A stretch of 64,000 nucleotides of DNA, taken from assembly GCF_000739935.1 (NCBI RefSeq), contig NZ_BBJU01000025.1, positions 62,001 through 126,000 on the forward strand, given 5' to 3'. This document shows, piece after piece, positions 7,988-17,082 of this stretch; positions within the stretch are counted from its first letter, which is position 1; each line of letters starts with the position of its first letter. The translations under genes and the position numbers were made by a program. This DNA comes from Agrobacterium rubi TR3 = NBRC 13261 (GTDB lineage: Bacteria > Pseudomonadota > Alphaproteobacteria > Rhizobiales > Rhizobiaceae). The notes below the pieces were generated by a model that had not been told where the DNA came from, made no database searches, and saw only the letters and a program-made list of their open reading frames with translations.

Positions 7988-9484
7988 TCATTGCTCTTCA
8001 TATTGCGTGAACGAGGGGTCGGCCAGGTCCGCGAAGCGGGTGAATTCTGACTGGAACTGGAGCTTTACTGTGCCGGTCGGTCCGTGGCGCTGTTTGGCGA
8101 TGATGACGTCGGCGGTGCCTTTGACGCGGTCGAAATGCGCTTCCCATTCGGCATATTTCGGGTCGGACATCTCGCGCGGCTCCATGTTCTTGACGTAGTA
8201 TTCCTCACGGAAAACGAACAGCACCACGTCGGCGTCCTGCTCGATGGAGCCCGATTCACGAAGGTCGGAGAGCTGCGGGCGTTTGTCTTCGCGGCTTTCC
8301 ACCTGACGCGAGAGCTGTGAGAGCGCGATGATGGGAACGTTGAGTTCCTTGCCGAGCGCTTTCAAGCCCGTTGTGATCTGGGTGATTTCCTGCACGCGGT
8401 TTTCGCCTGACTTGCCGGAGCCGGTCATCAGCTGAATATAGTCCACCACCAGGCAATCGAGGCCGCGCTGGCGTTTCAGACGGCGGGCGCGGGCGGAAAG
8501 CTGGGCGATGGAGATACCACCGGTCTGGTCGATATAGAGTGGCACTTTCTGCATCATCTGGCTGCAAGCGACCAGCTTCTCGAAATCGGCCTCGGTGATT
8601 TCACCACGGCGGATTTTCGAGGAGGAGACTTCGGTCTGCTCGGAGATGATACGGGTTGCCAGCTGTTCTGACGACATTTCGAGGGAGTAGAAGCCCACGA
8701 CGCCACCATTCTTGGCCTTGAACGAGCCATCCGGCTGCACTTCCTGCTCGTAGGATGCGGCGATATTGTAGGCGATGTTGGTGGCAAGCGAGGTCTTGCC
8801 CATACCGGGACGTCCCGCAAGCACGATCAAGTCGGAGCGCTGCAAGCCGCCCATGCGGCCATCCAGCGAGTGGATGCCGGTCGAGATGCCCGAGAGATTG
8901 CCGTCACGCTCGAACGCTGCTCCGGCCATATCGATGGCCAGCGACACGGCGTCGTTGAAGGACTGGAAGCCGCCATCGTAACGACCGGTTTCCGCCAGTT
9001 CGAAAAGGCGGCGCTCGGTATCTTCGATCTGGGACTGCGGCGGCATGTCGAGCGGCGCGTCATAGGCGATGTTGACGACATCTTCGCCGATCTGGATCAG
9101 GGCTCGGCGCAGCGCCAGATCATAGATCGCGCGGCCATAGTCTTCAGCGTTGATGATGGAAACGGCATCCGAGGCAAGGCGCGCAAGGTATTGCGCCACC
9201 GTCAGGTCGCCGATTTTGCCATCGGCGGGCAGGAAGGTCTTGATCGTCACGGGGTTGGCGGTCTTGCCCATGCGGATGATATCGCCGGCAACCTCGAAAA
9301 TCTTGCGGTGAAGCGGCTCGTAGAGATGTACAGGCTTCAGGAAGTCCGAAACGCGATAGTAGGCATCGTTGTTGACGAGGATGGCGCCCAGCAGCGCCTG
9401 TTCCGCTTCGATGTTGTTCGGCGCTTCGCGGTAGAGCGGTTCAGCAGCCGGGGCGGGGGTGATTTTTCTCACAGCGTCGTTCAT
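7988..9484 (-). CDS. dnaB: Replicative DNA helicase
   Basis: DnaB is the hexameric 5'-3' helicase of the replication fork. The 498-residue protein has the DnaB N-terminal domain (EAEQALLGAILVN near residue 26). Its RecA-like C-terminal domain has Walker A AGRPGMGKTS (about 223-232), LDCLVVDYIQLM as Walker B, and the arginine-finger region near the end. No intein is present. The start at 9484 matches the usual family length; a longer frame to 9628 adds 48 residues of non-homologous character. It is separated from rplI by a plus-strand marR-emrBA operon. Confidence 0.97.
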   Translation of the reverse strand: MNDAVRKITPAPAAEPLYREAPNNIEAEQALLGAILVNNDAYYRVSDFLKPVHLYEPLHRKIFEVAGDIIRMGKTANPVTIKTFLPADGKIGDLTVAQYLARLASDAVSIINAEDYGRAIYDLALRRALIQIGEDVVNIAYDAPLDMPPQSQIEDTERRLFELAETGRYDGGFQSFNDAVSLAIDMAGAAFERDGNLSGISTGIHSLDGRMGGLQRSDLIVLAGRPGMGKTSLATNIAYNIAASYEQEVQPDGSFKAKNGGVVGFYSLEMSSEQLATRIISEQTEVSSSKIRRGEITEADFEKLVACSQMMQKVPLYIDQTGGISIAQLSARARRLKRQRGLDCLVVDYIQLMTGSGKSGENRVQEITQITTGLKALGKELNVPIIALSQLSRQVESREDKRPQLSDLRESGSIEQDADVVLFVFREEYYVKNMEPREMSDPKYAEWEAHFDRVKGTADVIIAKQRHGPTGTVKLQFQSEFTRFADLADPSFTQYEEQ

Positions 9485-9815
9485 GGTTTTCTGTGATCTC
9501 CCTTGAGGCTCGTTCCAAGCCTTCGTTTCTCGCAAGCCTGCCGGTTTGAAGCTGGAGGCAGCGGCAGTCAAGGACAATGCAGCAACAGTAACAGACAGGC
9601 TTGCCGGAACGGTGGCAGGTGGCCTCACAAATTGTGTTGTTAACAGTAATCCACAGGCTGATTCGTGAGCGCCATAGGCGGTTCTGCGAATCGGTTCTGG
9701 TTCGCCATGAGTTTACGTCATGGCTGCCATCCAGACAAAGCATCTTGCAATTAAGCGCATTCGAAAATAAATAGGCATGAAATAGATAGTGTGCTAATTA
9801 TAAGGTGTAGATACT
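9485..9815. promoter_or_regulatory. Divergent dnaB / marR intergenic region
   Basis: No convincing gene lies in these 331 bases. A plausible plus-strand promoter for marR is TTGCAA at 9745-9750, a 17-base spacer and TAAATA at 9768-9773. At 9647-9655 the plus strand reads TAATCCACA, one mismatch from the DnaA box TTATCCACA. The dnaB leader on the minus strand is about 150 bases or more. These sites are read by eye and unproven. Confidence 0.4.
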
Positions 9816-10271
9816 TTGTCGCGGGCGACTGAAAAAGAGCAGCTTTTCGATGAGATGGCGGCGTTCAACCGCAAGCTCAGATCCTTCTTCGATGCCAGAG
9901 TGGCGGAGCAGGGGCTGACACTGGCGCGCGCCCGGGCACTTTTCGCGCTCTCGCGTCGCGGCCCGCTGACGCAAAAGGAGCTTGCCGAAGAGCTGGAAAT
10001 CGAGACGCCGACGCTGGTGCGCGTGCTGGATGCGATGGAGAAACAAAACCTCATCGAACGGCGTTCTGACGAGATCGACCGGCGTGCAAAGCGCATTCAC
10101 ATGACGCCAGATGGTTTAACGACATTCGAGGACGTGCATATGCAGGCAAAATCCATGCGGGCCGACATCGCTGCCGATATTTCGACGGATGATATCAGCG
10201 CCGCATTGGACGTGGTTCGCCGCCTGTCTGCAAATCTGCAAAACCTTGCTGGCGAAAAGGTGCCGTCGTGA
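9816..10271 (+). CDS. MarR family transcriptional regulator
   Basis: This 151-residue winged-helix regulator shows LTLARARALFAL, then GPLTQKELAEELEIETPTLVRVLDAMEKQNLIER (recognition helix). The wing follows, with DRRAKRIHMTPDG. Translation starts at TTG (9816), preceded by AAGGTG; no ATG in frame gives a complete domain. Its stop overlaps the GTG start of the downstream efflux pump, so the three genes form an operon. By analogy with EmrR it probably represses its own operon and is relieved by a toxic small molecule. Confidence 0.9.
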   Translation: MSRATEKEQLFDEMAAFNRKLRSFFDARVAEQGLTLARARALFALSRRGPLTQKELAEELEIETPTLVRVLDAMEKQNLIERRSDEIDRRAKRIHMTPDGLTTFEDVHMQAKSMRADIAADISTDDISAALDVVRRLSANLQNLAGEKVPS

Positions 10272-11938
10272 GCAACGCCATCGCAGACATCCATGATGAG
10301 CCAGGCGACGTGGTTGAAAAGGTGCCGGAAACACCTGCTACACCCGCGCCTCCACCCGAAAAATCATTTTCCGCAAAGCTGCTCTATATCTTCGCTGGAC
10401 TCTGCTTCTTCGTGACCCAGGGCATGGGCATGCACATTGTCATGGCCAACATCTACCAGCTCCAGGGTGAGTTTTCGGCGACGGTGGCGGAAGTCGCGTG
10501 GCTGTCGGCGGCCTATATGGCGCCTTACGCAACCTTTTCCATCGCTCTGTTCAAGATCCGCCAGCAATATGGCCTGCGGCCCTTTGCGGAAATCAGCATC
10601 ATCTGTTTCGTGCTGGCATCGTGCCTAAACCTGTTCGTAACCGATCTGCACTCGGCCATCGTTGTGCGCTTCGTCAGCGGCATGGCGGCGGCACCGCTGT
10701 CTTCGCTCGGGTTTCTTTATATTCTCGAAGCTTTTCCCGTGCAGCGCAAGCTGACGCTGGGCCTCAGCATCGCGCTGACCGGCACGCTTCTGTCATCGCC
10801 GTTGGCCCGCATTCTGTCGCCGGATTTGCTGCAAATTGATGGCTGGCAGGCGCTTTACTCGATGGAGGTCGGGCTGTCGCTCGCCGTTCTGCCCATCATC
10901 TATCTGTTGCCGCTAACGCCGCCGCCACGGGCGAAGGTCATCGAGCGCATCGATATCTTGAGCTACCTGCTGTTTGCAGGCGGCCTCGGATGTCTGGCGG
11001 TGTTTCTGACGCTGGGGCGTTTTTACTGGTGGTTCGAAACTTGGTGGCTCGGCGTGCTGCTGGCCTGCTCGGTGGCGTTGCTGACGATCATGACCATCAT
11101 CGAACTTCCCCGGAAAAATCCGATGCTCGATTTGCGTTGGATTTTCTCAAAGACCAATCTGCACCTCATCGCCATTTTGCTGATCTACCGCGCAGTTTCT
11201 TCGGAGCAGTCCTCGACCGCTGTCGGCCTGTACCAGCAACTTGGCATTTTGAATGAACAGACGATGGGGCTTTACGCGCTGATCATTCTGGCGACCGTGT
11301 TGGGTGGTGCACTGTGTGCTGTGCTGATGCTGACGAAATATGTCGATACCGCGCATGTCATCGCTTTGACGCTGATTGCGCTGGGTGCATACATGGACAG
11401 CACGTCGACCAATCTGGTGCGCCCGGAGCAGATGTATTTGAGCCAGGCGATGATTGCGTTTGGCGCGGCCATGTTCCTGCCTCCCGTGATGGCAAAGGGC
11501 TTTGGGGCAGCGCTGGCCAAGGGGCCGCCTTACCTCGTCAACTTCATCACCATCTTTCTGTTCACGCAGATCACAGGCTCCATGCTGACGACAGGCATTC
11601 TCGGTTCCTTCGTGACGCTGCGGGAGAAATTCCACTCGAATATTCTGGTGGAAAGCATTCTGTTGCAGAACCCGCAGGTGGCGCAGCGAGTCAGCCAACT
11701 GTCGGCTGGTTACAGCCACGTCATTACCGACACCGCACTGTTGAAGGCCGAGGGACTGTCACTGCTCGGCGCGCAGGTCACGCGCGAAGCCTATATTTTG
11801 GCGTATAACGACACGTTCCTGCTGATTTCGGTCTGCGCCGCTGCTGCTCTTGTCATGCTTTTGCTTCATCTTGCATGGTTACGTCTCAAGTCTGCGCTGA
11901 AAGGCGAAGACGAGACCGTGGCTGCGCCTCAATCCTGA
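10268..11938 (+). CDS. emrB: EmrB-like MFS efflux transporter
   Basis: A 556-residue inner-membrane protein with a 45-residue Pro/Glu-rich cytoplasmic N-terminus and about 14 hydrophobic segments, as in the DHA2 (EmrB/QacA) drug:proton antiporters. Typical sequences are EVAWLSAAYMAPYA in the second segment and LARILSPDLL before the middle. It begins at GTG, overlapping the marR stop by four bases. The EmrA-like periplasmic adaptor follows at once. An outer-membrane TolC-type partner is not in the window and would be encoded elsewhere. Substrate unknown. Confidence 0.9.
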   Translation: MSNAIADIHDEPGDVVEKVPETPATPAPPPEKSFSAKLLYIFAGLCFFVTQGMGMHIVMANIYQLQGEFSATVAEVAWLSAAYMAPYATFSIALFKIRQQYGLRPFAEISIICFVLASCLNLFVTDLHSAIVVRFVSGMAAAPLSSLGFLYILEAFPVQRKLTLGLSIALTGTLLSSPLARILSPDLLQIDGWQALYSMEVGLSLAVLPIIYLLPLTPPPRAKVIERIDILSYLLFAGGLGCLAVFLTLGRFYWWFETWWLGVLLACSVALLTIMTIIELPRKNPMLDLRWIFSKTNLHLIAILLIYRAVSSEQSSTAVGLYQQLGILNEQTMGLYALIILATVLGGALCAVLMLTKYVDTAHVIALTLIALGAYMDSTSTNLVRPEQMYLSQAMIAFGAAMFLPPVMAKGFGAALAKGPPYLVNFITIFLFTQITGSMLTTGILGSFVTLREKFHSNILVESILLQNPQVAQRVSQLSAGYSHVITDTALLKAEGLSLLGAQVTREAYILAYNDTFLLISVCAAAALVMLLLHLAWLRLKSALKGEDETVAAPQS

Positions 11939-11956
11939 TTGTCCAGAGATATAAAA

Positions 11957-13003
11957 ATGCTGAAAAAAACATTCACGCCTCTTACTCTCATCGTTCTCCT
12001 GGGCGGCGTCGCCGGTGTGGCGCTGGTCCTTTACGCATGGCGCCTGCCGCCCTTTTCCAGCTCGGTGGAGATGACCGATAATGCCTATGTTCGCGGTTAC
12101 GTCACGACCATGAGCCCGCAGGTCAGCGGCTATGTCGTGGATGTGCCGGTCAAGGATTATCAGGAGGTCAAGCAGGGCGATCTGCTGGCGAAAATAGATG
12201 ACCGCATCTTCCGCCAGAAACTGGCACAGGCGCAGGCATCTCTGGACAGCCAAAAAGCAGCCTTCGACAATTCGCGTCAGCAGGAAATCGCCGCCAAGGC
12301 CAACATCGCCTCGGGCGAGGCGGCTGTGGATGGCGCGCAGGCATCGCTGAAACAGGCGCAGCTTGCTGCCGACCGTCAGGATAGCCTTGTACGCAGCGGC
12401 GCAGGAACCTCCAGCGTGCAGGAGGAGGCGCAGGCCAATCTTGATAAGGCCCGCGCCGGTCTGTCTCAATCAAAGGCCGCTCTTGAAGTGTCGCGGCAGG
12501 ATTTGCAAACCATCATCATCAACCGTGGCTCTCTACAGGCGGCGGTTGCCAATGCGGAAGCAGCCGTCGAACTGGCCAAGATCGATCTGCAAAACACCGA
12601 AATTCATGCGCCGAAAGACGGCAAGCTAGGCGAAGTCGGCGTCCGCGTCGGCCAGTATGTTGCAGCCGGAACGCAGTTGATGGCCGTCGTGCCGCATGAC
12701 ATTTGGGTCGTTGCTAACTTCAAGGAAACACAGCTCGCTGGAATGGAAGCAGGACAGGTGGTTTCGATCTCGGTGGATGCCCTGCATCGCAGGAAGCTGA
12801 CCGGCAAGGTGGAGCGCTTTGCGCCCGCTGCCGGTTCGGAATTCGCCGTCATCAAGCCGGATAATGCGACGGGTAATTTCGTGAAGATCGCCCAGCGTCT
12901 TGGCGTGCGGATATCGATTGATCCGGACCAGCCACTGGCGGCCGAGCTTTCTCCTGGTATGTCGGTGGTGGTGCGGGTTGATAAGGGTGTAGCGGTGAGG
13001 TGA
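11957..13003 (+). CDS. emrA: EmrA-like HlyD family membrane fusion protein
   Basis: This 348-residue adaptor has one N-terminal membrane helix (LTLIVLLGGVAGVALVLYAW). A biotinyl-lipoyl half-domain follows (DNAYVRGYVTTMSPQVSGYV), then a long coiled-coil hairpin (about residues 85-190), the second lipoyl half (APKDGKLGEVGVRVGQYV) and a beta-barrel domain. It would bridge the EmrB-like pump to an outer-membrane channel. The ATG at 11957 is preferred over an upstream in-frame TTG at 11939 that abuts the emrB stop. It is the last gene of the marR operon; a palindromic repeat lies downstream. Confidence 0.9.
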   Translation: MLKKTFTPLTLIVLLGGVAGVALVLYAWRLPPFSSSVEMTDNAYVRGYVTTMSPQVSGYVVDVPVKDYQEVKQGDLLAKIDDRIFRQKLAQAQASLDSQKAAFDNSRQQEIAAKANIASGEAAVDGAQASLKQAQLAADRQDSLVRSGAGTSSVQEEAQANLDKARAGLSQSKAALEVSRQDLQTIIINRGSLQAAVANAEAAVELAKIDLQNTEIHAPKDGKLGEVGVRVGQYVAAGTQLMAVVPHDIWVVANFKETQLAGMEAGQVVSISVDALHRRKLTGKVERFAPAAGSEFAVIKPDNATGNFVKIAQRLGVRISIDPDQPLAAELSPGMSVVVRVDKGVAVR

Positions 13004-13044
13004 TTTTCGAGTTGGGAGAGCGCGGCTGGAATCTCGGCGATAGC

Positions 13045-13165
13045 AGTCCTCATCCTGATGTGCCCCGCAGGGGCCTCGAAGGACGAGGACTGCGGAAGGA
13101 GGGCGTCAACCAACGGATGCTTCGAGGCTTTGCCCTCCGGCCAAAGCACCTCAGCATGAGGGTGG
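13045..13165. repeat. Palindromic intergenic repeat element after emrA
   Basis: Two adjoining hairpins are visible. The first pairs 13045-13056 with 13080-13091 (one mismatch) and has an inner GCCCC/GGGGC stem. The second, at about 13115-13160, contains GCTTTG/CAAAGC and CCTCA/TGAGG arms. Sequences of the style CCTCATCCTGA...CTCGAAGGA are recalled as common multi-copy intergenic palindromes in Rhizobiales; copy number here cannot be tested from one window. No open frame is present. Confidence 0.6.
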
Positions 13166-13233
13166 AGCAAGCGGCTCTCTCGGTCACTTTTCTAAAAGAT
13201 GGCTCTTGCCGTATCTCTCAAACTCACAAACAA

Positions 13234-13261
13234 AAACCCCAGGTGTCGCCACCCGGGGTTT
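13234..13261 (-). terminator. Intrinsic terminator for the rpsF-rplI operon
   Basis: The stem AAACCCC/GGGGTTT (13234-13240 with 13255-13261) has an inner GGTG/CACC pairing. On the minus strand it is followed by a T-rich tract (TTTTTGTTTG). It lies 29 bases after the rplI stop and ends the ribosomal-protein operon. Confidence 0.85.
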
Positions 13262-13289
13262 TGTCTTTCGACCGTCAGGCTTGAGACGA

Positions 13290-13871
13290 TTACTCGTCGT
13301 CGCCTTCGTCGTCACGGTCTGCGTCTGGATCGAAGAAGTCTTCTGGACGAAGAGCGTCTTCGTCAACGCCGTAGATGGCGTCGGCAGATGTGAGGCTTTC
13401 GCCCTTTGCCTGACGCTCGGCTTCTTCAGCAGAACGGGCAACGTTCAGTTCGACCTGAAGCTCGACTTCGGCATGCAGGTGAAGCGTAACATTGTGCAGA
13501 CCGATGGTCTTGATCGGTGTGTTGAGTTCGACCTGGTTGCGGCCGATGTTGAAGCCTTCGGCGCCGAGGATTTCGACAACGTCACGGGCTGCAACAGAAC
13601 CGTAGAGCTGGCCGGTTTCGCCAGCGGAACGAACAACGATGAAGCTCTTGCCAGCCAGTGCGTCGGCAACCGTCTGTGCTTCGGACTTGCGCTCGAGGTT
13701 CCGAGCTTCGAGCGTTGCACGCTCGGATTCGAAACGGGTCTTGTTGGCTGCGTTGGCGCGAAGAGCCTTGCCCTGCGGCAGCAGGAAGTTACGTGCGTAA
13801 CCGTCGCGAACCTTTACGGTTTCGCCCATCTGGCCAAGCTTGGCGATACGTTCGAGAAGAATGACTTCCAT
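13290..13871 (-). CDS. rplI: 50S ribosomal protein L9
   Basis: The first 20 residues ([20 protein letters not shown]) are the signature L9 N-terminal domain, followed by the long connecting helix and the C-terminal domain. At 193 residues it is about 45 longer than E. coli L9. The extra part is an acidic C-terminal tail rich in Asp/Glu (ending DRDDEGDDE), usual in alphaproteobacteria. It is the last gene of the rpsF-rpsR-DUF2232-rplI operon, 14 bases from the preceding gene. Confidence 0.97.
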   Translation of the reverse strand: MEVILLERIAKLGQMGETVKVRDGYARNFLLPQGKALRANAANKTRFESERATLEARNLERKSEAQTVADALAGKSFIVVRSAGETGQLYGSVAARDVVEILGAEGFNIGRNQVELNTPIKTIGLHNVTLHLHAEVELQVELNVARSAEEAERQAKGESLTSADAIYGVDEDALRPEDFFDPDADRDDEGDDE

Positions 13872-13885
13872 CTTCTTGATCCTTT

Positions 13886-14860
13886 CTAGTTTTTGGTTTC
13901 GTTATTGTTGTCGGTTTTCCGGGTGGGCGTGAGAGAGATCGTGCTGCGCACGTCGCTCAAACCCAACACGAGAATGATGAGCAGCGGAAAGACGAAGACC
14001 GCTGAAATGTAGCTGAGAACCAGAACCGGCCAGCGCCAGTCCTTGCCCTTGGATTTGTGGTGCAACGAGGCATAACCGGCCATCAGGAAGCCGGCGCCAA
14101 AAGTGCCGCAGACAACCGCGCCGATCATGGCGACAGTGCCACCGACGAAGGTAAGCACGATGCCGCCAAGAAAGATGAAGATCGCGTTGCGATGCATGCG
14201 CAGTGCGGCTGCAATGTCTTCACGGGGGCGAAGACCCTTGCCGAACGAGCGCACCATGCGGCTTGCGAAGTAATAGGCGGCAAACAGCATGATGACCCAG
14301 AGACCGCCCTGGATCATCGGTAGCATCAACACCAGCAAAGTTTTCGTCTGCGCCAGTGCCGCAGCATCCGGGGTAAACGCGGCTTCACGCGCCTGAACCG
14401 AGGTCATCATCACATCGACCAGCTGCGAAACGAGATCAGGGCCGTAGCCGATCATCGTGCCGAGAATGATGACGGAAAGAGTGATGAGACCGCACAGGTG
14501 CAAAACGATGCCGGACAGCGGGTACCATGCCAGGAGGTCTTCGGGGCCGCCGAGTTCGGAGGCGGGACGCGCCAGATTGGCAAGATGGGAAAGCCAGCCT
14601 GCCGGAACGAGCGTAAAAATCGAGATCGTCAGTGCAAAGACAGGAGAGACGGCAAGCGCACCGAGAAGGGCGGCAGACAGCACGGCAACAATGGCCGATG
14701 CGTTGCCCCAACCGAGACCGGCGACAAGCACAGGCATGGCGGATGCAGCGTAGAGTAGGAAAGACATGGACGACTGTGCGGTTGCGCCGAGCGTGAGAAA
14801 CGCTGCGCATATGCCGGCAAGAATGCCGGAAATCAGCACTGTCTGGTTCAGTTTTGGCAC
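13886..14860 (-). CDS. DUF2232 family multi-pass membrane protein
   Basis: A 324-residue inner-membrane protein with about eight hydrophobic segments, a cytoplasmic C-terminal tail and the pattern [21 protein letters not shown] in the middle. I recognise it as the DUF2232 (YybS-like) protein that sits between rpsR and rplI in Rhizobiales; its function is unknown. The GTG start at 14860 is chosen because AGGAC lies just upstream. An ATG 66 bases earlier would add 22 polar residues before the first membrane segment. It is cotranscribed with ribosomal genes. Confidence 0.75.
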   Translation of the reverse strand: MPKLNQTVLISGILAGICAAFLTLGATAQSSMSFLLYAASAMPVLVAGLGWGNASAIVAVLSAALLGALAVSPVFALTISIFTLVPAGWLSHLANLARPASELGGPEDLLAWYPLSGIVLHLCGLITLSVIILGTMIGYGPDLVSQLVDVMMTSVQAREAAFTPDAAALAQTKTLLVLMLPMIQGGLWVIMLFAAYYFASRMVRSFGKGLRPREDIAAALRMHRNAIFIFLGGIVLTFVGGTVAMIGAVVCGTFGAGFLMAGYASLHHKSKGKDWRWPVLVLSYISAVFVFPLLIILVLGLSDVRSTISLTPTRKTDNNNETKN

Positions 14861-15021
14861 GTCGCTGTCCTGCTGGAATTCTGTAGCAGTTAGAGGATGG
14901 CTCTTTAAGAACCCGATCCCCAACATGGGATTTCATTTCAAGATCGATCCACGCCCAACGCGGAAGGATGTCGTCATGGAGAAAACGAGGCCGCGCAAAT
15001 GCGCAGCCTCGCCTTAGTCGA

Positions 15022-15270
15022 TTAGGTCAGAACGTAAGGCAGCAGGCCGAGGAAACGAGCGCGCTTGATCGCCTGGGCGAGTTCGCGCTGCTTCTTCTGC
15101 GAAACAGCTGTAATACGGGAAGGAACGATCTTGCCACGCTCGGAAATGTAGCGCTGCAGAAGACGGACGTCCTTGTAGTCAATTCTCGGTGCATTCGCGC
15201 CGGAGAAAGGGCACGTCTTGCGACGGCGGTGGAAAGGACGGCGTGCCTGGGAAGAGGATGCGTCAGCCAT
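15022..15270 (-). CDS. rpsR: 30S ribosomal protein S18
   Basis: This 82-residue basic protein carries the S18 pattern: [12 protein letters not shown] near residue 13, then [23 protein letters not shown] and a C-terminal [11 protein letters not shown]. It binds S6 and 16S rRNA in the platform of the 30S subunit. The ATG at 15270 is preferred over a TTG six bases upstream. It follows rpsF by 12 bases, the usual order. Confidence 0.97.
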   Translation of the reverse strand: MADASSSQARRPFHRRRKTCPFSGANAPRIDYKDVRLLQRYISERGKIVPSRITAVSQKKQRELAQAIKRARFLGLLPYVLT

Positions 15271-15282
15271 AGTCAATTCTCC

Positions 15283-15753
15283 TTATGCACGGTCTTCGCG
15301 CGGACGGCGCGGACGGTCTTCACGGTCGCCGAAGCCACCTTCGCGAGGTGGACGAGGACCACGATCGAAGCCGCCTTCGCGCGGGCCACGGTCTGGACGG
15401 TCGCCATCGCGGCGAGGACGGTCGTCACGATCGCGCTTCTGCATCATTGCAGATGGGCCTTCTTCGTGCGCGTCAACGGCAATGGTCATGTAACGAAGAA
15501 CGTCTTCGTTGATGCGCATCTGACGCTCGATTTCGTGGATGGCCGGTGCAGGAGCATCGATGTCCATGAGAGCGTAGTGAGCCTTGCGGTTCTTCTTGAT
15601 GCGGTATGTCAGGGACTTGAGGCCCCAGTTTTCGACGCGTCCGACCTTACCGCCGTACGATTCGATAACGCCCTTGTACTGCTCGACAAGTGCGTCGACC
15701 TGCTGGGCAGTGATATCCTGCCGGGCAAGGAAGATGTGTTCGTAAAGAGCCAT
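15283..15753 (-). CDS. rpsF: 30S ribosomal protein S6 with RG-rich tail
   Basis: The first 100 residues are canonical S6 ([33 protein letters not shown]). Residues from about 105 to 156 form a low-complexity tail rich in Arg, Gly, Asp and Pro with repeated REGGF and RPRR units. E. coli S6 instead ends in Glu residues added by RimK. Its partner S18 follows at once. A roughly 220-base leader lies upstream and may hold an autoregulatory structure. Confidence 0.96.
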   Translation of the reverse strand: MALYEHIFLARQDITAQQVDALVEQYKGVIESYGGKVGRVENWGLKSLTYRIKKNRKAHYALMDIDAPAPAIHEIERQMRINEDVLRYMTIAVDAHEEGPSAMMQKRDRDDRPRRDGDRPDRGPREGGFDRGPRPPREGGFGDREDRPRRPREDRA

Positions 15754-16004
15754 TTAAGCTTTGCCTTTCTTGCGTTTCATTCATCACCCGGCAACGGCGC
15801 TAAGCCTCAACGACTGCTCCTGTTTGGCAAAAGCCAAGGGCAAGAAAAGCGTTGTTCGAGACGGTCGAGAGCGGAGACACGGGAGGCCGGAAACCTTATG
15901 GTCCTGCTGTTTCGTCGCCGAAACCAGCCCTCCGTTCAGCCACCAGCCAATTGAACCGGGTGTTGTGAACAGCGCGCTTATACGGATTTCTGACCGTAAT
16001 GCAA
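15754..16004 (-). promoter_or_regulatory. Promoter and long leader of the rpsF operon
   Basis: On the minus strand TTGCAT (plus coordinates 15999-16004), a 16-base spacer and TATAAG (15977-15982) form a plausible sigma-70 promoter. It would leave a leader of roughly 220 bases before the rpsF ATG. S6:S18-binding autoregulatory leaders are known in other bacteria. Whether this one contains that motif needs a covariance-model search. Confidence 0.45.
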
Positions 16005-16038
16005 GCGCGCTGCCCGAAAAAGCACGGTTTGCTTGCTG

Positions 16039-17082
16039 TTAGATCGGCATTGGGTACTGACGGTGAATATTGGCGATACCCTTCAAGACCTCGTCCGAAA
16101 GTTTGACATCGGCCGCCGCAATATCTGTCTTCAGCTGCTCCATGGTGGTCGCACCGATAATGGAGGACGCCATGAAAGGACGCGTTAGCGTAAAGGCGAT
16201 GGCGAGCTGGGCGGGATCGATACTGTGCTCATAGGCCAGTTCCAGATAGGCCTTGACTGGTGCTTCCTGCAAAGGATGCAAGCGTCCACCGATATCGCCG
16301 TTGATTGAGCCGCGTGATCCTTCGGGACGCGCGCCGTTCTGATACTTGCCGGTCAGAATGCCGCCAGCCAGCGGTGAGTAGGCCAGAAGCCCAACATCTT
16401 CGTGGTGCGAGACTTCGGCCAGATCCAGATCGAAGGGGCGGTACAGAAGATTGTACTCGTTCTGGATGGAGGCGACGCGCGGCAGACCCTTGGCCTCGGC
16501 AATCTCGATGAATTTCTGCGTGCCCCAGGCGCTTTCGTTGGACAGGCCGATGGCGCGGATTTTGCCCGCCTTGACGAGTTCGCCGAGCGTTTCCAGTTTT
16601 TCGGTGATTTCCGCGATCGTCTTTACCTTGTCTTGCGTCGAGGCATCGAAGGTCCAGGAGGCACGGAAGGCGTAGGCACCGCGGTTTGGCCAATGAATCT
16701 GGTAGAGATCGATATAATCCGTCTTGAGGCGCGCAAGGCTGGTATCGACAGCTTCGCGAATGCCGGCAGCATCGATATCGCGACCGCCCCTGATATAATC
16801 ACGGCCAGAGCCTGCGACCTTGGTGGCAAGAATGATATCCTTGCGCTTGCCGGTTTTCTGAAACCACGTACCGATATGTTCTTCGGTACGGCCTTGCGTC
16901 TCAGCCGATACCGGCGTCGTGGGATAGAGTTCTGCGGTGTCGAAGAAATTCACGCCGTGCTCGACGGCATAATCCATCTGCTCGTGTGCTTCGGCTTCGG
17001 TGTTCTGTGTGCCCCATGTCATGGTGCCGAGGCAGATTTCGGACACGGACATATCCGTGCGGCCCAACCTGTTCTGTTTCAT
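16039..17082 (-). CDS. Aldo/keto reductase, Tas-like
   Basis: A 347-residue NADPH-dependent oxidoreductase. The start MKQNRLGRTDMSVSEICLGTMTWG and the active-site segments GVNFFDTAELYP (Asp, Tyr), ILATKVAG (Lys) and IDLYQIHWPNR (His) give the full catalytic tetrad on a TIM barrel. The insert after the active-site Tyr and the overall length resemble E. coli Tas. Substrate unknown. It is monocistronic, transcribed away from the Nramp gene with a 250-base divergent region. Confidence 0.92.
   Translation of the reverse strand: MKQNRLGRTDMSVSEICLGTMTWGTQNTEAEAHEQMDYAVEHGVNFFDTAELYPTTPVSAETQGRTEEHIGTWFQKTGKRKDIILATKVAGSGRDYIRGGRDIDAAGIREAVDTSLARLKTDYIDLYQIHWPNRGAYAFRASWTFDASTQDKVKTIAEITEKLETLGELVKAGKIRAIGLSNESAWGTQKFIEIAEAKGLPRVASIQNEYNLLYRPFDLDLAEVSHHEDVGLLAYSPLAGGILTGKYQNGARPEGSRGSINGDIGGRLHPLQEAPVKAYLELAYEHSIDPAQLAIAFTLTRPFMASSIIGATTMEQLKTDIAAADVKLSDEVLKGIANIHRQYPMPI

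Noticed and set aside
15300-15440. Repeated cgcgaggtgg/cggacggtc units, considered as a tandem repeat or CRISPR-like array
   Set aside because: The periodicity is explained by the Arg/Gly/Pro codon repeats of the S6 tail; there are no regular spacers.
15285-15512. Arg/His/Asp-rich frames on the plus strand over rpsF
   Set aside because: They mirror the repetitive RG-rich tail of S6 on the other strand and are not genes.
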